DNA of 64,000 nucleotides from Streptomyces nojiriensis (GCF_017639205.1 NZ_CP071139.1:1302001-1366000); one strand, 5' to 3'. Numbered from the stretch's first letter, positions 25,507 to 33,953 are shown. Numbers and translations: made by a program. The notes: a model not told the origin generated them from the sequence alone.

Positions 25507-26264
25507 GGGCGGCGGCCCCCTTCGAGGGCGGCGGGCAGTCCGCCGAGGCCGGGAAGGACGAGTTGAGCGCCGTGCGCGCGCAGGGCGTCCCCCGTGCGCG
25601 GGTCGTCCTCGCGGTCGAGCCCCACCACCAGGCGGAAGCGGCCTCGCCGCCCCGCTTCGACACCTGCGAGCGCGTCCTCCACGACGGCGGTGTGCGCGGG
25701 GGTGACGCCGAGCCGGCCGGCGGCTTCGAGGAAGAGGGCGGGGTCGGGTTTGCCCGGGAGGGCGAGTGCGGCCGCGTCCCGGCCGTCCACCAGTGCGTCG
25801 AAGCAGCCGATGAGGTCTGCGGATTCCAGGAGGGAGCGGGCGTGCCGGGAAGCCGAGACGGCTGCGCACCGGATCGTCCTCTCCCGCAGTTCCCGCAGCG
25901 CGGGCCGCACGTCGTCGAAGGCACGGACGCCTTCGGTCCGCAGCATCGCGGTGAAGACCTCCTCCTTCCGGGCGGCGACCGCGTGGACGGTGGCGCAACC
26001 GGGCGGATCCTCGGGCGTTCCGGGTGGGAGGTCGATGTGGCGGGCGGTGAGGAAGGCGCGTACGCCGTCGAGGCGGGAGCGGCCGTCGACCAGGTCCCGG
26101 TAGTCGCGGACGGGGTCGAACGGGCGCGGTCGGACACCGGCGTGCGGTGGCGGCCACGCGGGGAGGCAGCCGTCGAAGGTCTCCTGCCAGGCGGCCGCGT
26201 GGCGGTCCGCGGTGGCGAGGAGCACTCCGTCGGTGTCGAAGACGACCGCACGCAGGCCGTTCAT
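25503..26264 (-). CDS. HAD-superfamily hydrolase, beta-phosphoglucomutase-like
   Basis: 253 aa. HAD motif I is VFDTDGVLLATADRHAAAWQ (nucleophile Asp in DTDGV, with Thr at the second position), motif II lies around AAVSASRHAR, motif III near LPGKPDPALFLEAA, and motif IV is AVVEDALAGVEAG. The cap domain (residues 15-100) fits the beta-phosphoglucomutase type. Next to GH65 phosphorylases such enzymes convert beta-glucose-1-phosphate to glucose-6-phosphate. Its start overlaps the previous gene by one base (TGATG) and its end overlaps the GH65 start, so it is tightly coupled in the four-gene operon. Confidence 0.9.
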   Translation of the reverse strand: MNGLRAVVFDTDGVLLATADRHAAAWQETFDGCLPAWPPPHAGVRPRPFDPVRDYRDLVDGRSRLDGVRAFLTARHIDLPPGTPEDPPGCATVHAVAARKEEVFTAMLRTEGVRAFDDVRPALRELRERTIRCAAVSASRHARSLLESADLIGCFDALVDGRDAAALALPGKPDPALFLEAAGRLGVTPAHTAVVEDALAGVEAGRRGRFRLVVGLDREDDPRTGDALRAHGAQLVLPGLGGLPAALEGGRRP

Positions 26265-26947
26265 CAGTCGTGCACCACGCGCCGGCCGGTGATCCGGGCG
26301 GGGGTGAGCTTCATCCAGTGGTCGCGCGGGCCGCCGGCCCAGGGCTGCGACCGGGCCGTGGTGCCGAGGCGGTGGAGTTCGGGCGGGTCCGTGACGGCGG
26401 CCAGTTCGCCCACCGCCAGTACGCTCCAGCCGGTGGCGGTCACGTCGTCGATGTTGTCGATCTCGAAGGCGGCCTCGGTACCTGCCGCTGCGGCCGTGAC
26501 GGCTTCCGCGGAGGTGCGGAAGGCGATGTCGGTACCTGCGATCAGGTAGTTGACGGGGAGGACGGCCGGGCCTTCGGAGGTGAAGACGCCGATGCGGCCC
26601 ACGCCGTGCGTGTTCAGCAGCCGCCTGCATTCGGTCTCGTCCAGCGGGACGAGCGCGCTGCCGCGCCGGGCGGTGGCCCGGCCGGCGACGCGGTCGGCGC
26701 CGGCGCCGGTCAGGTCGTCGACGGTGACACCGAGTGCGTCGGCCATGCGGACGAGCGTGCCGATGGACGGACTGGCGGCGTGCTCTTCGAGGTAGGCGAT
26801 GTAGTGGCCGTCGGCGCCGCACCGACGCCCCAGTTCCTCGCGGCTCAGGCCCAGGGCTTCACGGCGGGCCGCCAGGCGGCGGCCCAGGTCGGTGCGTCCG
26901 GCCGTCCTGCCGGACTCCTGCGGTGTGGTGCTCGGCGTGTTCTTCAC
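26264..26947 (-). CDS. XRE-type HTH fused to a PPOX-like domain
   Basis: 227 aa from the GTG at 26947 (a GTG three codons earlier overlaps the dehydrogenase stop as GTGA and is an alternative). Residues 20-75 form an XRE HTH: LGRRLAARREALGLSREELG, YIAYLEEHAASPSIGTLVRM. Residues 95-220 are a split-barrel PPOX domain: RLLNTHGVGRIGVFTSEGPA, VLPVNYLIAGTDIAFRTSAE, GWSVLAVGELAAVTDP. The fusion suggests a flavin- or redox-sensing DNA-binding regulator, possibly of this operon, but that is inference. Confidence 0.88.
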   Translation of the reverse strand: MKNTPSTTPQESGRTAGRTDLGRRLAARREALGLSREELGRRCGADGHYIAYLEEHAASPSIGTLVRMADALGVTVDDLTGAGADRVAGRATARRGSALVPLDETECRRLLNTHGVGRIGVFTSEGPAVLPVNYLIAGTDIAFRTSAEAVTAAAAGTEAAFEIDNIDDVTATGWSVLAVGELAAVTDPPELHRLGTTARSQPWAGGPRDHWMKLTPARITGRRVVHD

Positions 26948-26952
26948 GGCGC

Positions 26953-28029
26953 TCACCGCTCCTGCGGCGGTACGGCGACCGTGTCGTGCTGGGGTCCGCC
27001 GAGCACGACCTTGAGGGCGCCGGTCTCGCCGGCGCGGGAGAAGACGTCGTACGCCTCTTCCATCTGGTCCAGCTCGAAGCGGTGGGTGACCATCGCGGCC
27101 CCGGGCAGGCGGCCGGCGGCCATCATGCGCAGCAGCATGGGGGTGGAGTGGGTGTCGACGAGGCCGGTGGTGATGGTGACGTCCTTGATCCACAGGTCTT
27201 CGAGGTGGAGGACGGCGGGCTTGCCGTGGACGCCGATGTTGGCGACCCGCCCGCCCGGGCGGACCATGCGCGTGCACATCTCGAACGCCTCGGGCACGCC
27301 GACGGCCTCGATGACCGTGTCCGCCCCGAGCCCGTCGGTGAGGTCCTCCACCAGCCGCTCGGGCTCCTCGTCGGCGCTCGCGGTCGCATCGGCGCCGAGG
27401 TCACGCGCGGCGGCGAGCCGGGCGGCGGCGAGGTCGACGGCGATGATCCGCCCGGGGCTGTAGAGCTGTGCCGTGGCGATGGCGGCCAGGCCGATGGGTC
27501 CGGCACCGACCACGACGACGGTGTCGCCCGGGCGCACGTTGCCGTTGAGCACGCCGACCTCGTAGGAGGTCGGGAAGATGTCGGCGAGCAGTACGGCGTC
27601 GTGGCCGGCCAGGGCGCTGGGCAGCGGGTGGACGGAGAGGTCGGCGAAGGGGACGCGTACGTATTCGGCCTGGGTGCCGTCGATGGTGTGGCCCAGGACC
27701 CAGCCGCCGCCTCCCCGGCACTGGCCGTAGTGCCCTTCACGGCAGAAGCGGCAGCGGCCGCAGGCGGAGATGCAGGAGATCAGGACGCGGTCGCCGGGGC
27801 GGACACTGCGGACGTCTCCGCCGGTCTCGACGACGGTTCCGACGGCCTCGTGGCCCAGGATCCGTCCGGGCGTCACGTCGGGGACGTCGCCCTTGATGAT
27901 GTGCAGGTCGGTGCCGCAGATGGTGACGGCGTCCACCCGGACGATGGCGTCGGCGGCGTCCTTGACGGAAGGGTCCGGGACGTCCTGCCAGGAGGTCTGC
28001 CCGGGCCCGTGGAAGACGAGAGCCTTCAT
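26953..28029 (-). CDS. Zinc-dependent alcohol dehydrogenase (MDR family)
   Basis: 358 aa. The catalytic zinc site includes Cys38 in VTICGTDLH and His60-Glu61 in GRILGHEAVG; a structural-zinc cysteine cluster CISACGRCRFC follows. The Rossmann motif is VVVGAGPIGLAAIATAQLYS. Close in type to actinomycete dormancy-regulon alcohol dehydrogenases that could recycle NADH under low oxygen. It is the first gene of the operon 28029-23107, and a box pair sits 83-118 bp upstream of its ATG. Confidence 0.92.
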   Translation of the reverse strand: MKALVFHGPGQTSWQDVPDPSVKDAADAIVRVDAVTICGTDLHIIKGDVPDVTPGRILGHEAVGTVVETGGDVRSVRPGDRVLISCISACGRCRFCREGHYGQCRGGGGWVLGHTIDGTQAEYVRVPFADLSVHPLPSALAGHDAVLLADIFPTSYEVGVLNGNVRPGDTVVVVGAGPIGLAAIATAQLYSPGRIIAVDLAAARLAAARDLGADATASADEEPERLVEDLTDGLGADTVIEAVGVPEAFEMCTRMVRPGGRVANIGVHGKPAVLHLEDLWIKDVTITTGLVDTHSTPMLLRMMAAGRLPGAAMVTHRFELDQMEEAYDVFSRAGETGALKVVLGGPQHDTVAVPPQER

Positions 28030-28111
28030 GGCGCGGCCTTCTCTCTGTGTGCTCGGTGCTCTGCGGGAGGGGGTCACGGTCAGGCTGCGCCCCCGCGTCT
28101 CCGTCCCGCTT

Positions 28112-28147
28112 GGGCCGGTCGGCCCCTACCGGGGACCGGTCGGGCCC
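28112..28147. promoter_or_regulatory. Tandem dormancy-regulator boxes (pair 4)
   Basis: GGGCCGGTCGGCCC (28112-28125), identical to the box at 14041, and GGGACCGGTCGGGCCC (28132-28147), centres 21 bp apart, lie upstream of the alcohol dehydrogenase operon. Confidence 0.7.
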
Positions 28148-28206
28148 CTCCCGACCGGCCGGTCCGGTGCGACGGTGGAGACCGGCATCCGTTCCGGAAG
28201 GAGGCT

Positions 28207-28305
28207 GTGGCCGTGTCCCGCGCCCGGATCCTCGTCGACTGTGGACTCTTCCAGGGTGTCGCGGACCTGCGGCGTCGCAACCGGGACCGGCTTCCGTGGC
28301 CTCGT
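28207..28305 (+). pseudogene. MBL-fold hydrolase N-terminal fragment
   Basis: After a good ribosome site (GGAAGGAGG) the frame from GTG 28207 reads VSRARILVDCGLFQGVADLR then RRNRDRLP. This phrase is characteristic of the beta-lactamase-fold RNase/exonuclease-like (MBL-RMMBL) proteins that accompany Usp/CBS genes in actinomycete dormancy loci. The metal-binding HxHxDH that should follow is absent and the frame degenerates into low-complexity sequence before the next gene at 28492. Treated as a short remnant. Confidence 0.6.
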
Positions 28306-28491
28306 CCACGGCGAGGAGGGCGGGCGCGGAGCGTGGGAGGCACACGAGGGTCACCCTCCCCGAAGCGCTGGCCGCGAAAGCCCGGACCTGGACACGTACG
28401 TCCCCGGCCGCACGGATCCGGCTCCTTCCCCGACCTGTTCGCCCCTCACGGCAGCGGTACCCCGCTCGCCCACGCACGCTGAGGACCCGCC

Positions 28492-29154
28492 ATGACCTCC
28501 ACCCCGTACACCGTCGCCGACGTCATGACCGTCAAGGTCGTCGCCGTCACCCCCTCGACCGGCTTCAAGGACATCGCCGCCGCGATGGAGCGGTGGAAGG
28601 TGACCGCCCTCCCCGTCATCGAGGGCGAGGGCCGCGTCGTCGGCGTGGTCTCCGAGGCCGACCTCCTGCCCAAGGAGGAGTTCCACGAGCACCGCCCGGG
28701 TCTCATCGAGCAGATGCGCCGTCTCGGCGACACCGCCAAGGCCGGCTCCACCCGCGCCGAGAACCTGATGACCACCCCGGCCGTCACGATCCGCCCCGAC
28801 GCCACCCTGCCCCGGGCCGCCCGGCTCATGGCCGACCGGCACGTCAAGCGCCTCCCGGTCGTCGACGCCGACGGCACCCTCAAGGGCATCGTCAGCCGCG
28901 CCGACCTCCTCAAGGTCTTCCTCCGCACCGACGAGGAACTCGCCACCGAGATCCGCCGCACCGTCGTGGGCCGCCTCTTCCCCCTCTCCCGTGAAGCCGT
29001 CAGGGTCACCGTGGCCCAAGGGATCGCCACCCTGACCGGCGAGGTGCGGGACGCCGACCTGATCCCCCTGGCCGAACGCCTCACCCGCTCCGTCGAGGGC
29101 ATCGTGGACGTCCACTGCCGGCTCGACCACCCGGCCGGAGCCGACAGCTCCTGA
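28492..29154 (+). CDS. CBS domain pair plus BON domain protein
   Basis: 220 aa. CBS1 has VADVMTVKVVAVTPSTGFKD and RVVGVVSEADLLPKEEFHEH; CBS2 has LMTTPAVTIRPDATLPRAAR and VKRLPVVDADGTLKGIVSRA; the BON domain includes VTVAQGIATLTGEVRDADL. Fourth member of the paralogous set and nearest to the 14626 protein, without its repeat tail. It closes the dormancy cluster on the right side. No box pair lies immediately upstream; the nearest is at 28112-28147, 345 bp away. Confidence 0.9.
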   Translation: MTSTPYTVADVMTVKVVAVTPSTGFKDIAAAMERWKVTALPVIEGEGRVVGVVSEADLLPKEEFHEHRPGLIEQMRRLGDTAKAGSTRAENLMTTPAVTIRPDATLPRAARLMADRHVKRLPVVDADGTLKGIVSRADLLKVFLRTDEELATEIRRTVVGRLFPLSREAVRVTVAQGIATLTGEVRDADLIPLAERLTRSVEGIVDVHCRLDHPAGADSS

Positions 29155-29253
29155 CCCCCACCCCTTCCCCGAGACGGGCACCGCGCGCCGTCGAACCAGT
29201 AGAAGCGGCACGTCACGGTCGTGGCCGTGGACCCTGCCGCGCGGCGACTCCCC

Positions 29254-29715
29254 TTAGGGCAGGTCGGTACGTCCCAGCCACACCGGTTTCACCGGCACGC
29301 CGTCCTCGTCGCGCTCCCCCGTCACCGATGGCGGCGACGGGGGCGGGAGCTCCGGCATCGATATCGGCGTCGGCGGCGTGGCCGGCAGCTCTTCCGGAAC
29401 CGACGCGTCGCCGGCCGGTTCCGCCGGTGCAGGACGGTCGGTGTCGTCCAAGAGCTCGGCAACGGAGAAACGGGTGGCGTGGGACTGCCATGCACCGTCG
29501 ACAACCAGCAGGAATCCATCGCCGTCGCGGAAGAGGCGACGACGCTTGGGGCTCCTGGGGTGCTCCGGCGTGTAGGCACGCGCCCGCCTCTCCAGCTCTG
29601 CCAGAGCCGCCTCCCGCCCACCCTCCACATGCGCCATGACATAGGCCTCGGTGTGTTTGCGCTCCCCCAAGCCGACCGTTGTCTCCAGGACCAGTCCCCA
29701 CGTTGCCACGTCCAT
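29254..29715 (-). CDS. Hypothetical protein with Pro-rich tail
   Basis: 153 aa from the ATG at 29715 with GAAGGGAC upstream. I do not recognise a named family. The N-terminal 80 residues look folded (ATWGLVLETTVGLGERKHTE, GFLLVVDGAWQSHATRFSV); residues 85-130 are Pro/Glu-rich and probably disordered. No signal peptide or membrane span. Stands alone between a CBS-BON gene and a TetR gene. Confidence 0.7.
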   Translation of the reverse strand: MDVATWGLVLETTVGLGERKHTEAYVMAHVEGGREAALAELERRARAYTPEHPRSPKRRRLFRDGDGFLLVVDGAWQSHATRFSVAELLDDTDRPAPAEPAGDASVPEELPATPPTPISMPELPPPSPPSVTGERDEDGVPVKPVWLGRTDLP

Positions 29716-29903
29716 GTCCCTTCCCCGTTTCCATCAAGCAGTAGCAGAACGGCAGGTGCGATGCCTTGCTGCCGGCCTTCCGTGCCCACGGCCTCCGTCC
29801 CGTCTGTGCTCGCGGCATCCGTCGGTGCCTCGAACGGCGCCGCGCCAGGGCGGCTTTGCGGTGCGCCGGGGAACGGTGGGCGGGGGTCGCCGGAGCGGTC
29901 GGG

Positions 29904-30524
29904 TCAGCCCGGGTTCCGGCTGTCGCCGCCGAGGCTCGGGGGCAGGGGGTCGGCGAGGTAGTGCTGGATGGTGGGGGCGATGAGGTCGACGACGGAGGGG
30001 GCGGGGAGGGTGGCGATGGCGCCGATCTGCCAGATGTAGCGGTTCATGACCATGCCGACGATCTGGGTGGAGATGAGGCTGGCCCGCAGGTTGCGTTCGG
30101 TGTCGGGCAGGCTGTGGGAGACGACGGCCAGTACGAGTTCGGTGAACAGCTGCCGCAGGCGTTGCAGGGCGGCGGGTTCCTGGGCGGCGGTGAGGATGGC
30201 GGCGCGCAGGATCTCGGCCGACACGGGGTCCTCCCACAGCTTCAGGGCGGCCTCCACGAAGGCGTGCCCCCGCCGGTCCATGGGCTGTTCGGCGGCGGCG
30301 GCCACGGCTGCGCCGAACGCCTCGGGGGGCTGCATCACCTCTTCCAACAGCCCGGCCTTGGTGCGGAAGTAGTAGTTCACCAGGCCGGGGTCGACACCGG
30401 CCTCCTGAGCGACCGCCCGGAGTGAGGTCGCGGCGTAGCCGCGCGTGGCGAAGGATCTGCGGGCGGCGGCGACGATCTTGTCTGCCTGCTCTCCGCGTTC
30501 ACCCCGAGGGCCTCGACCGGTCAC
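29904..30524 (-). CDS. TetR/AcrR family transcriptional regulator
   Basis: 206 aa from the GTG at 30524, with GGAAGG nine bases upstream. The HTH is KIVAAARRSFATRGYAATSL followed by RAVAQEAGVDPGLVNYYFRT, typical of the family. The C-terminal domain (WEDPVSAEILRAAILTAAQE) resembles actinomycete TetR_C proteins of the Rv1353/AcrR type. A perfect AT-rich palindrome 67 bp upstream, GAAATTAATTTC, is the likely operator. No divergent enzyme or transporter gene is intact beside it, so its target is unclear. Confidence 0.9.
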   Translation of the reverse strand: MTGRGPRGERGEQADKIVAAARRSFATRGYAATSLRAVAQEAGVDPGLVNYYFRTKAGLLEEVMQPPEAFGAAVAAAAEQPMDRRGHAFVEAALKLWEDPVSAEILRAAILTAAQEPAALQRLRQLFTELVLAVVSHSLPDTERNLRASLISTQIVGMVMNRYIWQIGAIATLPAPSVVDLIAPTIQHYLADPLPPSLGGDSRNPG

Positions 30525-30588
30525 ACCGCATCACCTTCCGTAACGGTTGCAGGAGGGGGCTTCCCCTCGGTGAGAGTTTCAGCATACG

Positions 30589-30604
30589 TTGAAATTAATT
30601 TCCA
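30589..30604. promoter_or_regulatory. AT-rich palindromic operator candidate
   Basis: GAAATTAATTTC (30591-30602) is a perfect 12-bp palindrome in otherwise very GC-rich DNA, placed upstream of the TetR gene starting at 30524. A further half-site-like GAAATTAC follows at 30612. Confidence 0.55.
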
Positions 30605-30825
30605 CATGTGAGGAAATTACGGAACGCGTTCGTCTTCGGCAACCCGGCCGACGACCCCGAACCCAAGGTCCACCCCGGGAGGCACCGCAGTCGCCGCGTT
30701 CCGCATCGCATCCACTCCGCCCACGCCCATGGGCCCCGCACAACAGCTCACAGGTGCCGTTCCAGCCCCTCGCCGTGTCCGCGTGCGTGAGCAGTACCTC
30801 GACCCCGGACAGGAGCCCCACCCCC

Positions 30826-31290
30826 GTGACCCGCACACCCGACGCCGTCACCCTCGCTTCCCTCGACACCCACCGCCTGATCGTCACCCTCCCGAACCAG
30901 GGCCCCGCCGACGTCCGCTCCAACCTCCCGCGCGCCACCGCCGCCGCCATGCTGCGCCGCCTCGCCGACGAGCTCGACACCGAACAGCTCCTCCCCGCCC
31001 CGCCCGGGGAAGCCTTCGCCACCCTCACCCAGCAGCTCACCCGCCGCCACCGCCCGGCCGAAGCCGCCCGACTCGCCGCCGACGCCCTCGCCCACCACAC
31101 CCGCGAGCTCGCCGACATGCTCACCGCCGCCCTCGACCGAGGCGACCCCACCGAAGCCCCATCGGCCGGCCGGCACCTGATCTCGTTGCTCCGCAGCCAC
31201 GCCGCCACCCTCGACAGCCCACCCCGGACCCCCAACGACAACGTGCTCCACCTCGCCGCCGCCCGCCTCACCCGCCGCACGCAGCGATGA
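30826..31290 (+). CDS. Hypothetical protein
   Basis: 154 aa if started at the GTG 30826 with AGGAG upstream; the frame remains open further upstream but that stretch is Pro/Arg/Ser-rich and overlaps the palindromic operator. I do not recognise the family. The body reads TPDAVTLASLDTHRLIVTLP, then long alanine-rich helices (ATAAAMLRRLADELDTEQLL, RPAEAARLAADALAHHTREL), suggesting a small helical bundle. Codon bias looks normal for the organism. Confidence 0.6.
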   Translation: MTRTPDAVTLASLDTHRLIVTLPNQGPADVRSNLPRATAAAMLRRLADELDTEQLLPAPPGEAFATLTQQLTRRHRPAEAARLAADALAHHTRELADMLTAALDRGDPTEAPSAGRHLISLLRSHAATLDSPPRTPNDNVLHLAAARLTRRTQR

Positions 31291-31402
31291 ACAGCGACAC
31301 CACCCTCACCGCCGCCGGCGCGCCGACCGACCGGCATGGCTGACGGACACCCAGCGGGAGCAGGTCAGCGGCTGGAGCCCATCGCACGCCCGAGTCGCAC
31401 AC

Positions 31403-31846
31403 CTACGCCGGCGGAATCCACGGGACCCGTCCGCCCAGCCGCCGTGCCGGGCGGCTTCCAGCGGGTCCTTCCCGGCGTGGCGGGCGCTGAGGCCGGCGCG
31501 GCGGGCGGCCCGCATGACGACATCGGCGATGCCTTCGGCGCCGGTCGGAGTACACCGGGGTGTCGATCCGGACGTGGCGGTCGATCCGGACGAACGTCGA
31601 CCCGGTGGGCTCGTGCCCGTGGGCGGCCAGGGCCCGGACCGGGCGCGGACCGACCAGGTAGAGGCGTAGCTGCCGTGGGGCCGGTCTGTGGTGACCTCGG
31701 GCCGGCAGAGATCGCGGAGCAGGCGCTGGTCGCCGTCTGCCTCGGGGACGTCTTCCCAGCGAGGAGTGCGGCCTTGCCGGTGAGGGCGGCAGCGCGGGCG
31801 CCGATGACCGTAGGGGGTCGGTGGCGGCGATCACCTGTCGGAGCAC
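31403..31846 (-). pseudogene. Decayed tyrosine recombinase (integrase)
   Basis: On the minus strand one frame reads HGHEPTGSTFVRIDRHVRID then TPVYSD, and after a frameshift GAEGIADVVMRAARRAGLSA and KDPLEAARHGGWADGS. In intact streptomycete integrases these phrases lie on either side of the box II HSLRRG motif (HxLRRGFATxAR...GHDPLxIARxGGWADGS). Here the HxLR segment is lost and frames are broken, so the enzyme is dead. It suggests that an integrative element once occupied this area; no adjacent tRNA or att repeat was seen. Confidence 0.7.
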
Positions 31847-32852
31847 ACGCGGGGGCGCGGCTGAGGCCTTGCGGGTCCTGCCCGGGTGGCCTTGGCCGGC
31901 TTCAACTCCAACTCGTACCCGCTGAGCGCGATCCGGCTCCGGTCCGGGAGGGCTGCCGGCGGCCTGGTGGACAATGGCGGCTCAGGCGGCCGGGCCGAGT
32001 TCCCATTGTGGGCCGACCACTGGGGCGGTCGGCCGGGAGGCGGGCAGACCAACGGCCGCGGCTGGGCTGACGGCGAACCCGGATCACCCACCTGCACCTG
32101 TTCCACCCGCTGGCTCACCCTTCCCCTTGCCGCAACCAACTCCGTGGCCCGATTCGTTTGCCCATCTCCCCCGGGAGGCTACGGTGCGGGTACGGGGTGC
32201 CGCAGCATCGGCTGCGGCACCCCGTCAGGCCCGGCCGGTCAGCTCCACGGGCTGGGCTCAACGTGGAGCTGGCCGCCGGTCCGTAGTAGAGGCCCATGAG
32301 CGTGTACGCCACGAGCCCCGCGACGTGGACCCAATCGCTCGCGAACGAACGGATCCGTGTCCGCCACGACGGCCTCTTCCTACGATGACGCCCAGGTATG
32401 GGCACCACCCCCTCCCGCGTCCGGGTCAGCCAGGACACACCGGTTGGAAAGCCCCTCGTACCCGCGGGATACGAAGCGCGCCCCGGTCGCGGACGGTGGA
32501 CCAAAAGCAAGGCCGAGACCACGTATCCAGGGCCGAAGCCGGCCGTCTGCCGCCGGATCCGGCCATTGCGGGCTACAAGTGACCTGAATGCATGGTCCGG
32601 TTCTGCTTCGAGGTCCCCGATAGGCCTCGATGCGCGCTCGGCCTGGGCTGTCGACATCGGGCGGCACGGAACGGAACCCTCGTACCGGAGCCGGACAGCC
32701 CGGATCGCGAAGACGGCGAGGCCGGGAGGGAAGTCGAGGAGAGCCATCTGATGTGATGGGGGCCACAGCTGTGCTCTTCAAGATTCTTTGACAGATCCTC
32801 GCCGTGCCGGGCCTGAGAAGTGAACGCTGTAGACAGAACTGAGGAGTCGACC
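31847..32852. other. About 1 kb without a convincing gene
   Basis: Apart from the hairpin at 32192-32225 nothing is recognised. Open frames on the minus strand carry phrases such as SFASDWVHVAGLVAYTLMGL but have no start signal or family resemblance. The region is probably decayed accessory DNA adjoining the integrase remnant. Confidence 0.5.
32192..32225. terminator. Strong isolated hairpin
   Basis: A perfect 14-bp stem (32192-32205 with 32212-32225) and a 6-nt loop CATCGG. No intact gene ends nearby on either strand, so it may be the terminator of a lost gene. Confidence 0.6.
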
Positions 32853-33884
32853 GTGAACTGCACACCGGCAACCCACTGTTCCGTGACGGACGACACGTGG
32901 CCCGCCTTCACCGGGGCTCCCAAACTGTCACGGATCGTCGGGCAAACCCACGATGTGACCCGCGCCTTCCTGGTCCTGGGCATCGGTTCTACAGTGGCTC
33001 GCCGGCACCCCGACACGATGACGCAGATGCCGACTCCTGGCGCCTCCTTCTACGTCGCGCCGCTGGTGTGCTGCGCATCGTCGGGACGTCAGTGGCTCAC
33101 ACTGGCAGGGAGCCCCGTCGCCGAGTTGCCCCGCATCGACGCACTGGGACGCGAACTGGCTGCCCGCATCACACGTCCCGTTCCCCCCTTGGCCGCCTTC
33201 TACGTGCAACTCGTGGCGGGCACACTGCTCATCTTCGGGCTTCGGAGCCGACCCGAGAGCGCCCCGGGTCCGCGAGCGGAGGCACAGGAAGCAGTCGCCG
33301 CAGCTCTTCAGGCCCGTAGGGCCATCCTGGAATGTACTGACGACAACGACTGGAAGCCGACGGTCGCCGCCTTCTCACAGACCTATCTGGGCGTAGCACG
33401 AACCGACCCGCAGTGGCTGGAGGCTGTCTCGACCGCGTTACTCGGCAACTGGATCGACGTCCTCGACATGCAGCCACCTGACGGCGACAGCACCCTGCAC
33501 CATCTGCGCCGAGAAGCGCAGACGGTACACCGGCAGCTGACACCGCTGTGGGAGCGCAAGACCGGGCCCGGGCGAGTCTGGATGCTGGACCACAGGCTCC
33601 CGTCGGGCGAGGCGTTGCATGAGCTGGTGGCCGGGTCGTACCAGATCGACGACGAGGCGCTGGCCTGGTACCCGGACCGCCGCGACGCCTGTGCCGTGTT
33701 CGACCGTCTGAAGGAGGACGAGCAACACGTCGCCCGCGCCTTCGCGCTCGGCGGCGGATCGTGGTCGGAGGCCGCAGCCGCGACCGGACTGCCGGCTCAG
33801 GTCGGTGAGCGCGTGATGCGCAAGCTCAGGCGACTCGGCCTGCAACACCAAGGCCGTCGTGCAGCTGTGGCAGGTTCCGCGTGA
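32853..33884 (+). CDS. Unrecognised protein with C-terminal HTH-like segment
   Basis: 343 aa from the GTG at 32853 (GAGGAG six bases upstream); a GTG at 32820 is weaker. I do not recognise the family. The N-terminal 130 residues are mixed, with VTRAFLVLGIGSTVARRHPD and PPLAAFYVQLVAGTLLIFGL; the middle is helical (AVSTALLGNWIDVLDMQPPD). The C-terminus (residues 290-335) reads LKEDEQHVARAFALGGGSWS then EAAAATGLPAQVGERVMRKL, like a sigma-region-4 or LuxR-type HTH, suggesting a DNA-binding regulator. GC is slightly lower than in neighbouring clusters. A 14-bp hairpin follows the stop. Confidence 0.75.
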   Translation: MNCTPATHCSVTDDTWPAFTGAPKLSRIVGQTHDVTRAFLVLGIGSTVARRHPDTMTQMPTPGASFYVAPLVCCASSGRQWLTLAGSPVAELPRIDALGRELAARITRPVPPLAAFYVQLVAGTLLIFGLRSRPESAPGPRAEAQEAVAAALQARRAILECTDDNDWKPTVAAFSQTYLGVARTDPQWLEAVSTALLGNWIDVLDMQPPDGDSTLHHLRREAQTVHRQLTPLWERKTGPGRVWMLDHRLPSGEALHELVAGSYQIDDEALAWYPDRRDACAVFDRLKEDEQHVARAFALGGGSWSEAAAATGLPAQVGERVMRKLRRLGLQHQGRRAAVAGSA

Positions 33885-33953
33885 ACACCACGTCGGCACT
33901 TGCCCGGGCAGCGTTGCCGGAATTCCTCGGCAGCCTCAGCGCCGCATGGCTCG

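Noticed and set aside
31336..32070. A 244-codon plus-strand frame
   Set aside because: Overlaps the integrase remnant on the other strand, Arg/Gly-rich and without start signal or motif.
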